NCBI GenBank assembly: GCA_949358305.1 | Contig: OX442314.1 | Location: 8,487,060-8,551,059 of the forward strand | Length of the DNA stretch: 64,000 nucleotides | Direction of reading: 5' to 3' | From: Strigamia acuminata | Lineage: Eukaryota > Arthropoda > Chilopoda > Geophilomorpha > Linotaeniidae | Part shown: in pieces, positions 11,410 through 22,598 of the stretch | Numbering within the stretch: position 1 is the stretch's first letter | Layout of the letters: each line of letters opens with the position of its first letter | Notes under the pieces: model-generated | The model's database searches: none | What the model was told of the DNA's origin: nothing | What the model saw: only the letters and a program-made list of their open reading frames with translations | Made by a program: the position numbers and the translations under genes

Positions 11410-12282
11410 ATGTCCGTGCAGGAGCCATTCGTGGAAACGGGGCTTCCATCGGCCACAGCTAGAACATTTGCAGTCAACTGTTTCTCCATCTCGGCTCTAA
11501 ATTTCATCATTTTGATGCCACCAATCTATGGAAAGCTATTAATATCAAACACAATTCTAACCATTGAAAAACTATGCTTAATCATAGCCTGTGTGCAAAT
11601 ATGTCTCCATTTTATCAGACCAGTCACTCCCAAACAGCTCAACCCTAAAACAGCCAAAACACCAACCAAGAGAAAAGTATTTAAATATATTTATTTAAAA
11701 ATCAAATTTAATTGAAATAAATCTTTTTCAGATAGTCCAACTCCTGCAGAACTCCACGATACTTTGTACAAGTGTTGTTTTATACCATGTTTTCGCTGTT
11801 TTGTATGGCGCGCCATTTGTATAGTGAGTACGAAACATCAAATTTCATGTCGAGTATTAAGAGGCGACTTTTTTTTTGTAATTTTGTAATTTTAACAATT
11901 TTGTACTTTTGGATTTGTCACCTGATTCAGTTCCACCAATCGTGTGCGTAATTGCGAAAACACGAAAAAGGGCAAATCGCAAAATCGCAAAATCAAGCAA
12001 AACGTCGTTTTTGCGATTTCGACAAGTGATTTTGAGACTTGTGAAACTCAAAACAAAATGGCGGTGGTCAAGCTCGATCTAAGTAAATAATTCACATTAT
12101 TTAAGCAGCATGCACAGGTTTGGACAGACTAATGGTAAACCCGTTTTAACGACATGTTGTTATAAATGTGTATGAATTTTTTTCAATGAGAAATGAACCA
12201 AAACAAGCATTTTTAGATGCCCAAAATTTCTGAAATTGGCCTAAATTTCTATAAATTTAAACAAATTTTAATAATAATAATA

Positions 12283-12336
<54 letters not shown>

Positions 12337-13045
12337 CTTCAGAATGTTTAGAAAACTCAAATTTCCTGTCATTGAATTTGACGGCATCAAAAATGATTGA
12401 TTTTGTGTTTACCGGAAATACAAAATCACAAAATTACAGAATTTTACGTCTAACGAAAGCCCCTTTAATATATTTTTTTGCCGTTTGTGTTTTTTTTTGC
12501 CCCAAAATCGGCCATTTTGCAATGAAAAGTCAATATAATATTTTTTTCTAGCTCGGCATTGGAGACTTTCCATTTCGCTTTGTTGATGACAATTTTGACG
12601 GTTTTGCCGCTGTGTTTGAGCCTCGGTTCCGATTTGAGCGTGTGGTACCGGCTGTTTTTAGGGTCTGGGTGAGTTTTATGGTTTTGAAATTGCGTTGTTT
12701 GGTATTTAGTAGGAAAATTTGGTTATGTTTTAGGAGAATATCAATGACGGAGTTGTATCTGCAGCGGATATGCGTAATGAGTGTTTTAGGGTCGTGGGTT
12801 GGAGCATTGGTTATTCCGTTGGATTGGGATCGACCGTGGCAGGTGATTTGATGATTTTTTTTTTGGATTTATTTATTTATTTATTTATTTATTTATTTTT
12901 GATTTTTTTTAATGTAAATTAGGTTTGGCCAATTCCGTGTTCGGTTGGGGCATTGGTGGGAAATGCGTTGGGGAATTCTTCGATGGGCGTTTGGCTTTTG
13001 TATACTGAGGAATCACCGAAAAGTAGAAGGAGAAAAAAAGTTTGA
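11410..13045 (+). CDS. PIGF: PIG-F, GPI ethanolamine-phosphate transferase subunit
   Basis: PIG-F is an ER multi-pass membrane protein. It partners PIG-O and PIG-G when ethanolamine phosphate is added to GPI-anchor precursors. Five exons join in frame: 11410-11676, 11732-11823, 12552-12668, 12734-12842 and 12923-13045, giving 235 residues (human PIGF is about 219). Membrane segments include SALNFIILMPPIYGKLLI and EKLCLIIACVQICLHFI in exon 1, VVLYHVFAVLYGAPFV in exon 2 (family motif LFGAPL) and FALLMTILTVLPLCLSL in exon 3. The hallmark GALVIPLDWDRPWQ closes exon 4 and VWPIPCSVGALVGN opens exon 5. A basic tail (KSRRRKK) ends the protein. All introns are GT-AG. The start is the first ATG in the frame. 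Intron 2 holds an (AAT)n run. The gene is convergent with Seipin. Confidence 0.93.
12265..12336. repeat. (AAT)n microsatellite in PIGF intron 2
   Basis: About 20 aat units. The flanking sequence (cctaaatttctataaattt ... aaccttcagaatg) is the dispersed repeat also seen near 4370-4450. Confidence 0.9.
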
Positions 13046-13135
13046 GTTATCCGGTAGTTAGTTGTCAAGATGTAAAGAAATTTACAATTTATATAAATAA
13101 AGGTTTTACCAGGAAAAATTTCTTTTTTTTGGACC

Positions 13136-13425
13136 AAAAATTCATTTTTTGAATGGAAAATTCATTTTTTGAACGGAAAATTCATTTTTTGAACGAAAAA
13201 ATTCATTTTTTGAATAAAAAATTCATTTTTTGAATAAAAAATTCATTTTTTGAATGAAAAATTAATTTTTTGAATGAAAAATTCATTTTTTGAATGGAAA
13301 ATTCATTTTTTGAATGGAAAATTCATTTTTTGAATGGAAAATTCATTTTTTGAATGGAAAATTCATTTTTTAAATGGAAAATTCATTTTTTGAATGGAAA
13401 ATTCATTTTTTGTACGAAAAATTTA
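13136..13425. repeat. ~20-bp satellite (gaatggaaaattcatttttt)
   Basis: About 14 imperfect units directly after the end of PIGF, in the intergenic gap before Seipin. Confidence 0.88.
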
Positions 13426-13582
13426 TTTATTTTTAACCAAAATTGTATTTTTTCGACAAGAATTGCAGTATTTTGACAAGAATTGCATTATTATAACCAA
13501 AATTGCCTTTTAGAGACCAAAAATTCATCTTTTGAATCTTTTTTTTTATTTTTACTAAAATTGTATTTAATTTATCACAATT

Positions 13583-13985
13583 GCCATTTTTTTTACCAAA
13601 AATTGAGATTTTTATACCAAAAATTGAGATTTTTATACCAAAAATTGAGATTTTTATACAAAAATTGAGATTTTTATACCAAAAATTGAGATTTTTATAC
13701 CAAAAATTGAGATTTTTATACCAAAAATTGAGATTTTTATACCAAAAATTGAGATTTTTATACCAAAAATTGAGATTTTTATACCAAAAATTGAGATTTT
13801 TATACCAAAAATTGAGATTTTTATACCAAAAATTGAGATTTTTATACCAAAAATTGAGATTTTTATACCAAAAATTGAGATTTTTATACCAAAAATTGAG
13901 ATTTTTATACCAAAAATTGAGATTTTTATACCAAAAATTGAGATTTTTATACCAAAAATTGAGATTTTTATACCAAAAATTGCTT
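13583..13985. repeat. 21-bp satellite, open on both strands
   Basis: About 19 near-perfect units of accaaaaattgagatttttat. Because 21 is a multiple of three and the unit lacks stops in one frame on each strand, it yields two long artefact ORFs (FLYQKLR repeats on +, NFWYKNL repeats on -). No evidence that either is a gene. Confidence 0.92.
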
Positions 13986-14214
13986 TTTTTCTGCCAAATT
14001 TTGATTTTTTTCTGCCAAAATTGCATTTTTCAGACCGAAAATTCCTTTCTTTTGAACGAAAATCCTTTTCAGGATTTAAAAAAAATCGACATCAACAAAC
14101 ATATTTTTCACAAATTTCAATTCAAATATTTACATTTCCCTCAAGAACAAACAAATTCATAAACTATACAATAAAAAAATAATGTTAACAAATAAACTCT
14201 AAATAATCACTAAA

Positions 14215-17200
14215 TCATTGATCTTTCTTAACCTCCTCCACATCTTTCGCTTCTAAAACCAAAACAAAAGAATAATAAATCTTAAAATTCCTAAAAACAA
14301 AATAACAACAACAGTAATTATTACCACCACCATCCAAATCAGATTTTTCCACAACTTTTCCTCCACGATCCAAATTTTCGACCGGTTCGGTCTGAAACTG
14401 AACTTTAAACGTCAACTGCTCCATAGACTGCGTTCTCCTTTGAGTCGACATGGGAGAACTCGCCCTGCTTTCACGCGCCGAAGTCTGCCCTGCACCGAAA
14501 AACGAAAATTAATAAATCGAGTGTGGAGTCCCCGGGCCCCGAACCCATCGGGGCACCAAATTCTCAAAAAAAAATATTTTTTATTTTTAGTAAACTGATC
14601 AACTGACATGGGGCCCCTAGATTTCTGGAGCCCCTAGATCTCTGTGAAAGGAAACCCCTAGATTTCTGGGGCCCCTAGATTTCTATAAATTTAAATTCCT
14701 AGATTTCTGAGGGCCCTATATTTTTTAGGCCCCTATATTTCTGGGATCCCTAGATTTCTGGGGCAACTAGATTTTTGGGACCCCTAGATTTCCGTAAAAT
14801 TGATTTCCTAGATTTTTTAGGCCATTAAATTTCTGTAAAATTGAATTCCTAATTTTTGGGGCCCCTAGATTTCTGTAAGATAAAATTCTTAGATTTTTGG
14901 GGCCCCTAGATTTCTGTAAAATTGAATTTCTAGATTTTTGGGCCCCTTAGATTTCTGTAAAATTGAATTTTCAGATTTTTGGAACCCCTAGATTTCTGTA
15001 AAAGTTAATTCCTAGATTTTTGGGGCCCTTAGATTTCTGTAAAATTGAATTTCTAGATTTTTGGGCCCCTTAGATTTCTGTAAAATTGAATTTCAAGATT
15101 TTTGGAACCCCTAGATTTCTGTAAAATTGAATTTCAAGATTTTTGGAACCCCTAGATTTCTGTAAAATTGAATTTCTAGATTTTTGGGCCCCTTAGATTT
15201 CTGTAAAATTGAATTTTCAGATTTTTGGAACCCCTAGATTTCTGTAAAAGTTAATTCCTAGATTTTTGGGGCCCTTAGATTTCTGTAAAATTGAATTTCT
15301 AGATTTTTGGGCCCCTTAGATTTCTGTAAAATTGAATTTCAAGATTTTTGGAACCCCTAGATTTCTGTAAAATTGAATTTCTAGATTTTTGGGCCCTTTA
15401 GATTTCTGTAAAATTGAATTTTCAGATTTTTGGAACCCCTAGATTTCTGTAAAATTGAATTCCTAGATTTCTGAGACTCGAGTTTTCTGGGGTCCCTAGA
15501 TTTCCTTAAAATTGAATTCCTAGATTTTTGGGGGCCCTAGATGGGGGCCCGGGGTGCGCGTATTGATAATACTTTGTCGTTCTCTGATTAACGTTTCTTT
15601 GGCTTGTTTGCGTCGTTCCTCGATGTCGTTTTTGTCGCCGAAGCCGACGCGCACTACGACTTGAGTGTTCTTGTTGGTGGACATGTAGCGGTACCACGAG
15701 AGAAGGGCGATGATGGTGAGGAAGAATAGGTTGGTTCCGACGCCAACGAAGGCTGAGCTGATGGGCCAGTGAAACATGAGGTATCTGTTGTTTTTGAATC
15801 ATTAAAATGTGTTTATTGGGGTTATTTTTAAAGAGAAAATGTTTTTAGAGGGTTGTTTACCTGATTCCTGAGAAATGAGCAAAAATTCGGAGTGTTGCTG
15901 CGTAGAATTGTATTTTTTGGTTCTGGATTATTAAGCTGGCTTCGATTGAAGGCCGCATCTGGAAATACAATAATTTCCTTCAAAGTGTCTTTCTAATTTT
16001 GAATTTTTATTCTTTATTAGTGGAAAGTTTTTACGAAAAATTCAATTTTCATTTTTTCTTCTTTATTAGTGGAAATTCCTTACGAAAAATTCAATTTTTA
16101 TAACAAAAAACCAATTTTTACCTAAAAAATCGAATTTATGCATAACAAAATCAAATTTTTGTTTTAAAAATCGAATTTTTGCCTCAAAAATCGAATTTTT
16201 TCCTCAAAATCGAATTTTTGCCTTAAAATCGAATTTTTACCTCAAAATCGAATTTTTGCCCGTAAAATCGAATTTTTGCCCGTTTAAACAAATTTTAGCC
16301 TGGAAAATTGAATTTTTGCCCGAAAAATTGAATTTTTGCCCGAAAAATTGAATTTTTGCCCGAAAAATTGAATTTTTGCCCGAAAAATTGAATTTTTGCC
16401 CGAAAAATCGAATTTTTGCCCAAAAAATCGAATTTTTGCCTGAAAAATTGAAGTTTTTTTTCGAAAAATTCACAATTTTCGGTAAAAAAATCCAATTTTC
16501 AAATTTTTCAAAATCCAATCTTACTGGGTCTTCCTCGTAATAATCGAACAATTCGATGCTAATAAATTGTTTTTCTTCTACCGAACCCACTAGCAATAAC
16601 GGTGAAAAAAACACCGTGTTTATAACATGAAAAAGCGTCGATTTGAAATGCAACATCGCCTAGAAAATAAAAAATAATAAAAATTTAACAAACATCCAAT
16701 TAAAAATTATAGAAAAAATTGTATTTTCTTATTACCGCCCGAGATGACGACTGCACAATTTCGCCACTCCGTGACCTAAAATCAATTCGTACCATAAACA
16801 TTCCTTAAAAAAACACAACAAAATAAATAAACGAATAAACAAAATCAGTCAATCCATACCTAATTCCCTATTAATCGGAGATTCTGGCATTTCCAAATCC
16901 AGATAAACCTTATATCGCTGTCCCCGAATTAAAAACTGTTTTTTAGAATAAATAAATAAATAAATAAATAAAAATGAAACCAAAATAAATCAAAATAAAG
17001 TCAAAAAAGTCAAAATAAATCAAAATAAAGTAAAAAAAAGTCAAATAAATCAAAATAAAGTCAAAAAAATCAAAATAAATCAAAATAAAGTCAAAAACAG
17101 TCAAAATAAATCAAAATTAATCAAAAAAAATCAAAAGAAATCAAAACCAATCAAAAAACTCAAAAGAAATAAAAAAAAACCAAAACAAAAATAAATAAAT

Positions 17201-17872
17201 CAATAAATTAAAAATTAATAAAAATAGAAATTAAAATTAAATTAAAAAATAAAAATAAAAATAAAATTAAAAAATAAAAATAAAAATAAAATTAAAAAAA
17301 TCAATAAAAAGTGATTAAACACACACAAAAACAAACATTAAAGAAAAATAAAAATAATTTTTAAAAATAAATTAAGTAAATGAAAATAAAAATAAAATTT
17401 GGACCACCACCAGCAATTTTCCAACCAAAGTCCACTTTCAAAACATTAAAACACGACCTAAATTACCCAAAAATCTTATCAAAATTCAATTTCTTAATCA
17501 TCTTTTTCTTTTTCTTTACTTGCTCGTATCCTTTTCTCATTAAAGTCACATTTGCGATTGGGTAACTGCAAGGGCCCGTCCCATGCTCACAAGTACTGCA
17601 ATAAATCAATCAAAAATCAATCAAAAAATCAAAAACAAAATCCAAACCGCCATCACAACTCACTCGAATTGGAAATGAACCGGTTTCACGTGAGACACGG
17701 ACGGCATGTATGCATAATAGAAACACGCGTACATAAACACCGAAAGCCATAAAATCGCGCTCGATGTCAAAAAGAAAATGGCGAATTTGTAAACAACATC
17801 CCGCAACTGGCCGACCAATTTTTTGACAGTTTCTTGCACCGAATGGAATAAAGTGCCGAGCAAAAACGACAT
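14215..17872 (-). CDS. Seipin: Seipin, lipid-droplet biogenesis ER protein
   Basis: Seipin is an ER membrane protein that forms oligomeric rings at ER-lipid droplet contacts. Nine exons on the minus strand join in frame: 17664-17872, 17520-17595, 16860-16935, 16736-16803, 16525-16659, 15861-15958, 15573-15784, 14325-14489 and 14215-14252, giving 358 residues. Exon 1 has an N-terminal amphipathic stretch, the first membrane helix (AIFFLTSSAILWLSVFMYAC) and the family signature FYYAYMPSVSHVKPVHF. The lumenal domain follows: CSYPIANVTL, YKVYLDLEMPESPIN, MFMVRIDFRSRSGEIVQSSS, EEKQFISIELFDYYEEDP and IQFYAATLRIFAHFSGIR. The second helix is in exon 7 (AFVGVGTNLFFLTIIALLSW). The C-terminal tail (exons 8-9) is Ser/Arg-rich, then acidic, and poorly conserved. 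Several introns are filled with satellites. The donor of exon 7 (aaagtatta) is weak, so the tail is less certain than the core. Confidence 0.93.
14610..15535. repeat. ~39-bp satellite in Seipin intron 7
   Basis: Imperfect units of cccctagatttctgtaaaat followed by tgaatttctagatttttgg, about 20 copies. A higher-order pattern is visible: blocks near 14930-15090 recur near 15180-15340. Confidence 0.88.
16086..16450. repeat. ~19-bp satellite in Seipin intron 5
   Basis: Units of cgaaaaattgaatttttgcc with variants. They create minus-strand artefact ORFs (FSGKNSIF repeats) that run into exon 5. Confidence 0.88.
16940..17350. repeat. A-rich simple repeats in Seipin intron 2
   Basis: Mixed (aaataaatcaaaataaagtc)n and (aaaataaa)n tracts. 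No gene signal. Confidence 0.8.
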
Positions 17873-18119
17873 GATAATTATCCTAATGCAGTCATCGCAG
17901 CTCTTTTTTTCATGTTCATGTAACCGTGATTATCTCGTCTGATACAGGACATATCAATGACAGCCATTATTTCATTTGGATAGCGGCTGAATGGTGCCGA
18001 CTGATACTATGAACTGCCGGGAGATGTCCTCACTGCATCGCGAATATGGAGGATTGATTGTTTCACAGTGTGATTATTTTAATTCTTTTCAATTTTTTTT
18101 TCATTCCACACCTAATAAC

Positions 18120-19648
18120 CACGTATTTTATTTACTTATTTATTATTTACAATTGATTAGTTCATTTCTCATCAATCGAATTGAATCCTCAGTCTTCATG
18201 ATTTCTGAAAAGTGTAAAAATAATTATATATATTTATATTTATATTTATATATTGAAATTTATAAATATATATTTATATTTATACAGGGTGTCCTAAAAG
18301 TCTGTACCCCTCCAAATATTTCCTGAGCAATTGCATCTAGGCCAACTTTGATGAAGCGATCGTATAGGAAGTTGGGTGAGAGCAATCCAATGACGTCATC
18401 AAATTTGACCTTGAAGGTCATTTTCAAGGTCATTCACTTGCTAACTTCTAAGTTAATCAGGTTAGAGCAAAAAAGTCAATTACAAAGTTGTAGAGCACCA
18501 TCAAATTAGTACTATCCAATTTATTTTAGTCATCTTAAGTTAAATGTTTTCTTTTTAAAAAGGAGACAAATCAGCTGAAATAAAACCAGCCATTGTGACA
18601 AAACTTAAATTTCTATTAGAAAAATACTGAATTACTTAATAAACGTATTCAAATGTGCATTATTATGCAAGTAAACAAGAAAAACCACTTGTCCTTTTTT
18701 AATGCCTCAATAATTATTTTATCACAAGAATAAAAAATTGCACTTTGCGGATTTTTTTTCTGATTTGCCTCCTTTTTAAAAAGAAAACATTTTACTTAAA
18801 ATGACTAAGATAAATTGGATAGTACTAATTTGATGGTGCTCTACAACTTTGTAATTGACTTTTTTGCTCTAACCTGATTGGTTTAGAAGTTAGCAAGTCA
18901 ATGACCTTGAAAATGACCTTCAAGGTCAAATTTGATGACGTCATTGGATTGCTCTCACCCAACTTCCTATACGATTGCTTTATCAAAATTGGCCTAGATG
19001 CAATTGCTCAGGAAATATTTGGAGGGGTACAGACTTTTAGGACACCCTGTATATTGAAATACTCCCATTGGTTGGGAAATTCACATTGTAGATGACTACA
19101 ATCACATGACTGAGTCAACCAATCCTGGTGCGTCACTATGCAAACACACAACAAATACACAAAACGGCTGCTGACATTATACTGGTGTTATGAATCTCTC
19201 AACCAATGGGAGTATTTCAAGTACTTTTCGGAATAGAGTTTAGTATTAAAGTTATTTTTACCTCTGTTTAAATTTTAAAACCGACAAAAACAAATCTTGA
19301 GGGTTCTCCCACAGACCGCTGCAGTAACAGTACCAATATTCATATCCTTACAATATTTTACACACTCTGGGTTATTAGTGCAGGGATGGCCTTCTTCTTC
19401 AGCAAGCGCTTTTCCTAAGAAAGATAAAATATTAAAACAAAACTAAAATGTTTATGTCCAGAACGGAAATGAACCAACTCATCAAAGAGTATGTTTCTCG
19501 CAAACCGATCATGGGATTTGTATGAAACTTGTTTTACTCGGTATTTCTAGAGGTTTTGTAGCTACCGTATATATCAACTTTCAGACACCTAACACAACTT
19601 ACTAGCACACAGCACAAGGCTGACTAACACGAGGACTAGGTATTTCAT
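18120..19648 (-). CDS. CS-alpha-beta secreted peptide gene A
   Basis: This is a small secreted peptide gene. Exon 1 (19603-19648) starts at ATG and encodes a signal peptide beginning MKYLVLVLVSLVLCA. A phase-1 intron follows. Exon 2 (19275-19414) encodes the mature peptide with six cysteines spaced C-x5-C-x3-C-x12-C-x6-C-x1-C, 61 residues in total. The CxxxC and CxC pairs are the cysteine-stabilised alpha-beta signature of invertebrate defensins, antifungal peptides and scorpion-type toxins; which activity applies cannot be told. After the stop a donor (gaggtaaaaa) suggests a 3'UTR intron ending at a shared 3' exon near 18120-18213. That intron carries the 18285-19049 MITE. A TATA box lies about 106 bp upstream of ATG. 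Confidence 0.8.
18285..19049. mobile_element. Long-inverted-repeat MITE (cagggtgtcctaaaagtctg ends)
   Basis: Terminal inverted repeats of about 280 bp (18285-18570 and 18765-19049) begin cagggtgtcctaaaagtctg and are flanked by TA. The two arms differ at only scattered positions. There is no ORF. TA target sites suggest a Tc1/mariner-type non-autonomous element. Part of a related arm (cagggtgtcccgcc ... caaagttgtagagcaccatc) is at 37212-37495. Confidence 0.85.
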
Positions 19649-19753
19649 TTTCAACGCTAGAAGAATTGAAGTGCGGTAACAAATAGCGGATGTAAGACTT
19701 TGTTTTTCGATGTTTGATACTGTGGTATATTATGTGGTAACAGTATCGCCCCG

Positions 19754-19761
19754 TATATATA
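19754..19761 (-). promoter_or_regulatory. TATA box of peptide gene A
   Basis: tatatata lies 106 bp upstream of the gene A start. Equivalent TATA motifs sit about 95-105 bp before the starts of genes B, C and E. Confidence 0.6.
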
Positions 19762-20189
19762 CGGATTTATTAATGGCCGCAGCTGAATAGTCTATAATCA
19801 ATTTTATTTAATCGAGTATACGAGATTTATTGTTAATCTTAACATTTCAATTAATTCGCATGAATAGATATTTAACTAGAGAAATAAAATATTAATTAAA
19901 AATAAGTGCACACGCAATAAAGTATTTTAGACAATTAAATAATGACACATACGGATGCTATAAAATTTATTTCGCTTCCAACGTGGACCGCCATGTTTGT
20001 TGCTAAGACGCCATGTTTGCTTCTATCGCGTGTTGTGATTGGCCGAGGTGATCACCTGATCATTGCCTTTGTCTCAAGATTAACACAAGAACAAAGCAGC
20101 CAGCCATCTATTTGTAGTAATGCCCACATACAAATAGTGCACCGTGTTACACATCATTAAATAGATTTTTTTTCTTTACTGACAAGGAC

Positions 20190-20588
20190 TTTATTTATTT
20201 ATTTATTTTACAATTGATAGTTTATATTTGAAATGTGACAATTTGCTAAATATTTCTCATCGATTGAATTGAGTCCTCAGTCTTCATAATTTCTGAAAAA
20301 CATCTCCGTGTTAAACCAAACCAACCAAATACCAAGATATATATTTTTTTACCTCTCTTAACTAACCACATACACAAGTGTCGCCCAAACAGGTGCCTGT
20401 GTAAAAACCATTACCCTGACAAAATGGTACACACTCTTCCGCATCAGTGCAGGGCTGTTCATCATATGCCATTGCTAATAAGAAAGATAAAAGATAAAAT
20501 ATTTAAACAAAACTGAAATGTTTTGTCCAGAATAGAACTTACCACTACACAGCATAAGACAGATTAACACGAGGACTAGATATTTCAT
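20190..20588 (-). CDS. CS-alpha-beta secreted peptide gene B
   Basis: Exon 1 (20543-20588) encodes the signal peptide start MKYLVLVLICLMLC. After a phase-1 GT-AG intron, exon 2 (20362-20474) encodes six cysteines spaced C-x5-C-x3-C-x9-C-x4-C-x1-C, the classic short CS-alpha-beta pattern, with Gly-x-Cys at the fourth cysteine; 52 residues in total. The mature part is acidic. The stop is followed by gagaggtaaaa, a likely 3'UTR intron donor. A 3' exon with acceptor tttttcag, a conserved aaattatgaagactgagga block and an aataaa signal lies at about 20190-20295. Upstream and downstream flanks are duplicated around gene C, so B and C are the closest pair. Confidence 0.82.
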
Positions 20589-20680
20589 TTTCAACGATAG
20601 AAGAATTGAACTGCGGTAGCAAATAGCGAAGGAAGACTATTTTCTTGTTGAATGTCGGTACTGGGGTAGCGATGAAGCCG

Positions 20681-20688
20681 TTTATATA
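20681..20688 (-). promoter_or_regulatory. TATA box of peptide gene B
   Basis: tatataaa on the minus strand, about 95 bp before the gene B start, in a block (gccgtttatatacacattta) shared with gene C. Confidence 0.6.
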
Positions 20689-21340
20689 CACATTTATTAA
20701 TGGCCATATCTGAATGGTCTCCAATTGATTGCATTCAATCGGATTTATTAGACACTGTTAATTTTAATATTTCAATTAATTACAATTACAATGAATAGAG
20801 TATCAAATAGAGAAATTGATTTGACTGCAATAAAGTATTTGTAGAAGTATTACTGTATTACTGTATTACTGTATTACTGTATAAGAGCGGCGGCTCTTAT
20901 TACAATTGTTTTCCATATTTTGATTAAAATTTTAATTTTTTCATTGAAATTTCACTTTTTTACATTGAAATTTCACTTTTTTACATTGAAATTTCACTTT
21001 TTTCCATTGAAATTTCACGTTTTTCATTATTAAAATTTTATTTTTCTCACAAGGCTTTGTAACCAAACAGGAAAAGGTTAATGAAACATTCGTCAATGAT
21101 GATGGTTATATTTAGATGGAAATTTTTTTTAAAAAGGGTGTTATTTCAATGGTAAAAAATTAAATTTCACAGACTTGTGAGAAAAATAAAACTTTAATGA
21201 AGAAAATGATATATTCAATGGAAAAAAGTGAAATTTCAATGGAAAAAAGTGAAATTTCAATGAAAAAAAGTGAAATTTCAATGGAAAAAAGTGAAATTTC
21301 AATGGAAAAAAGTGAAATTTCAATGGAAAAAAGTGAAATT

Positions 21341-22424
21341 TGCGGCGATCCGGGTTTTTACTTATTAAATTATATAAATTCAATAAGCAATCGTCGGTGA
21401 GATGCCGTACAGGACTTCTACTCTGTGGCTAAATGGTTGTCTAGGGGAATGATTTTTACACGGAGAGTAAAAGGAAAAATTAGATTGTTTTAATCGTTCT
21501 AAATACACCGGATATATGCAAAGGGAAAATAATAATAGTGTAATGACGGGGTTGATCTGGCTTCTCTTTGTACTTGGACACTCACAGTTGACCGTTGGCT
21601 CCAAAATGGCGTCGATGGCGTCGTGTGAGCGCGGGATTTTAGCGGAGTAAACTCAACGCTAAAATACGCCTCTAAATATTCTAAAATCCTCGTGGAGCAC
21701 GCTCGACACGAGAATACGTCTTGCACACAGCGGTTCGATTATTACGGAGCAAGCTCGACGTAACAATCGGTCTTTACACAAATCGCTTTGTGGAGTTAAA
21801 CTCGACACAAAGCCTTCAAACTAACAGAGTAAACTCAATGTTAGTTTCACACAGAAATGGCTTAAATTACGTGTAGTAATTCAAGCTAGAAAGTTGCTAT
21901 TCCGTACAGTGGGTACAGACCAGCGATGAAACTCAATTTGTCCAATATCACAGATCACACTTAGCAGTTTTTGGCATAAGTTTGACACAGTTGTGAACAG
22001 TTTGGAGGCAGAATCAAGAGTGCGGGAAGAGTGGGCCAAAACCGTTTGGCTCACTCCTAAATCTGCTCAGAAAAGCTGCGCAGATGACGAGTTGCACATA
22101 GATCACACACGGCCGCCTTCGGGTCGTGTGCAACAATTGAGCCGGGCACGCACGAGGGGAAGGGATGCTCCGCCCAGGCACACGCCTAGCAGCATCATCA
22201 AAGCAATGCACGCTGCAGCGCGATTGGTTGACGCTGTTGCTGGGCCAAAACTTGCTGCAAAACACAATATTATTTGGGTAATATTGTGTCTTGTTTTATA
22301 TTTTATTAATGTATGTTTTATTTCAATTTACATTGAAACAAAACATATAAGTTTGTTGAATATGTTTATAAGACAATTTGGAAATATGGTGCGCACTCAA
22401 ATAGGAATATTTGAGGTCACCACA
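21341..22424 (-). repeat. Gypsy 3' LTR
   Basis: 1084 bp, starting tgcggcgatccgggttttta on the + strand and ending gaggtcaccaca. It is 99.5 percent identical to the partner LTR at 33096-34179 (5 differences counted, four of them clustered at about 22338-22372). ORFs inside it are copies of one another in both LTRs and are not genes. Confidence 0.95.
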
Positions 22425-22440
22425 CTTCCCCCCCCTTTTA
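22425..22440 (-). other. Gypsy polypurine tract
   Basis: Minus-strand taaaaggggggggaag directly abuts the 3' LTR, the expected plus-strand primer position. An equivalent tract (gggggg flanked by A-rich) abuts the LTR at the right edge of the window. Confidence 0.85.
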
Positions 22441-22598
22441 AGAAAGAATCTTATTCTTTTCCAAAAAGAGACAGGTAAGTATAGGAATAAATACACAAGG
22501 TTTCAAAGTAAAATGAAACAGGATATATATTTATTCTTTTTCATTACAATATAAAAATAAAAAAGGAATCATTTTTAATAAACGGGCGTGTTCCCTAA

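Noticed and set aside
13433-14162. Two long overlapping ORFs (197 and 193 codons) on opposite strands
   Set aside because: Both are translations of the 21-bp satellite; no start context, splice sites or domain.
21993-22478. 161-codon ORF in the 3' LTR, with a near copy in the 5' LTR at 33748-34200
   Set aside because: Present only because the LTRs are duplicated; the end of the ORF differs between LTRs because it reads into flanking DNA.
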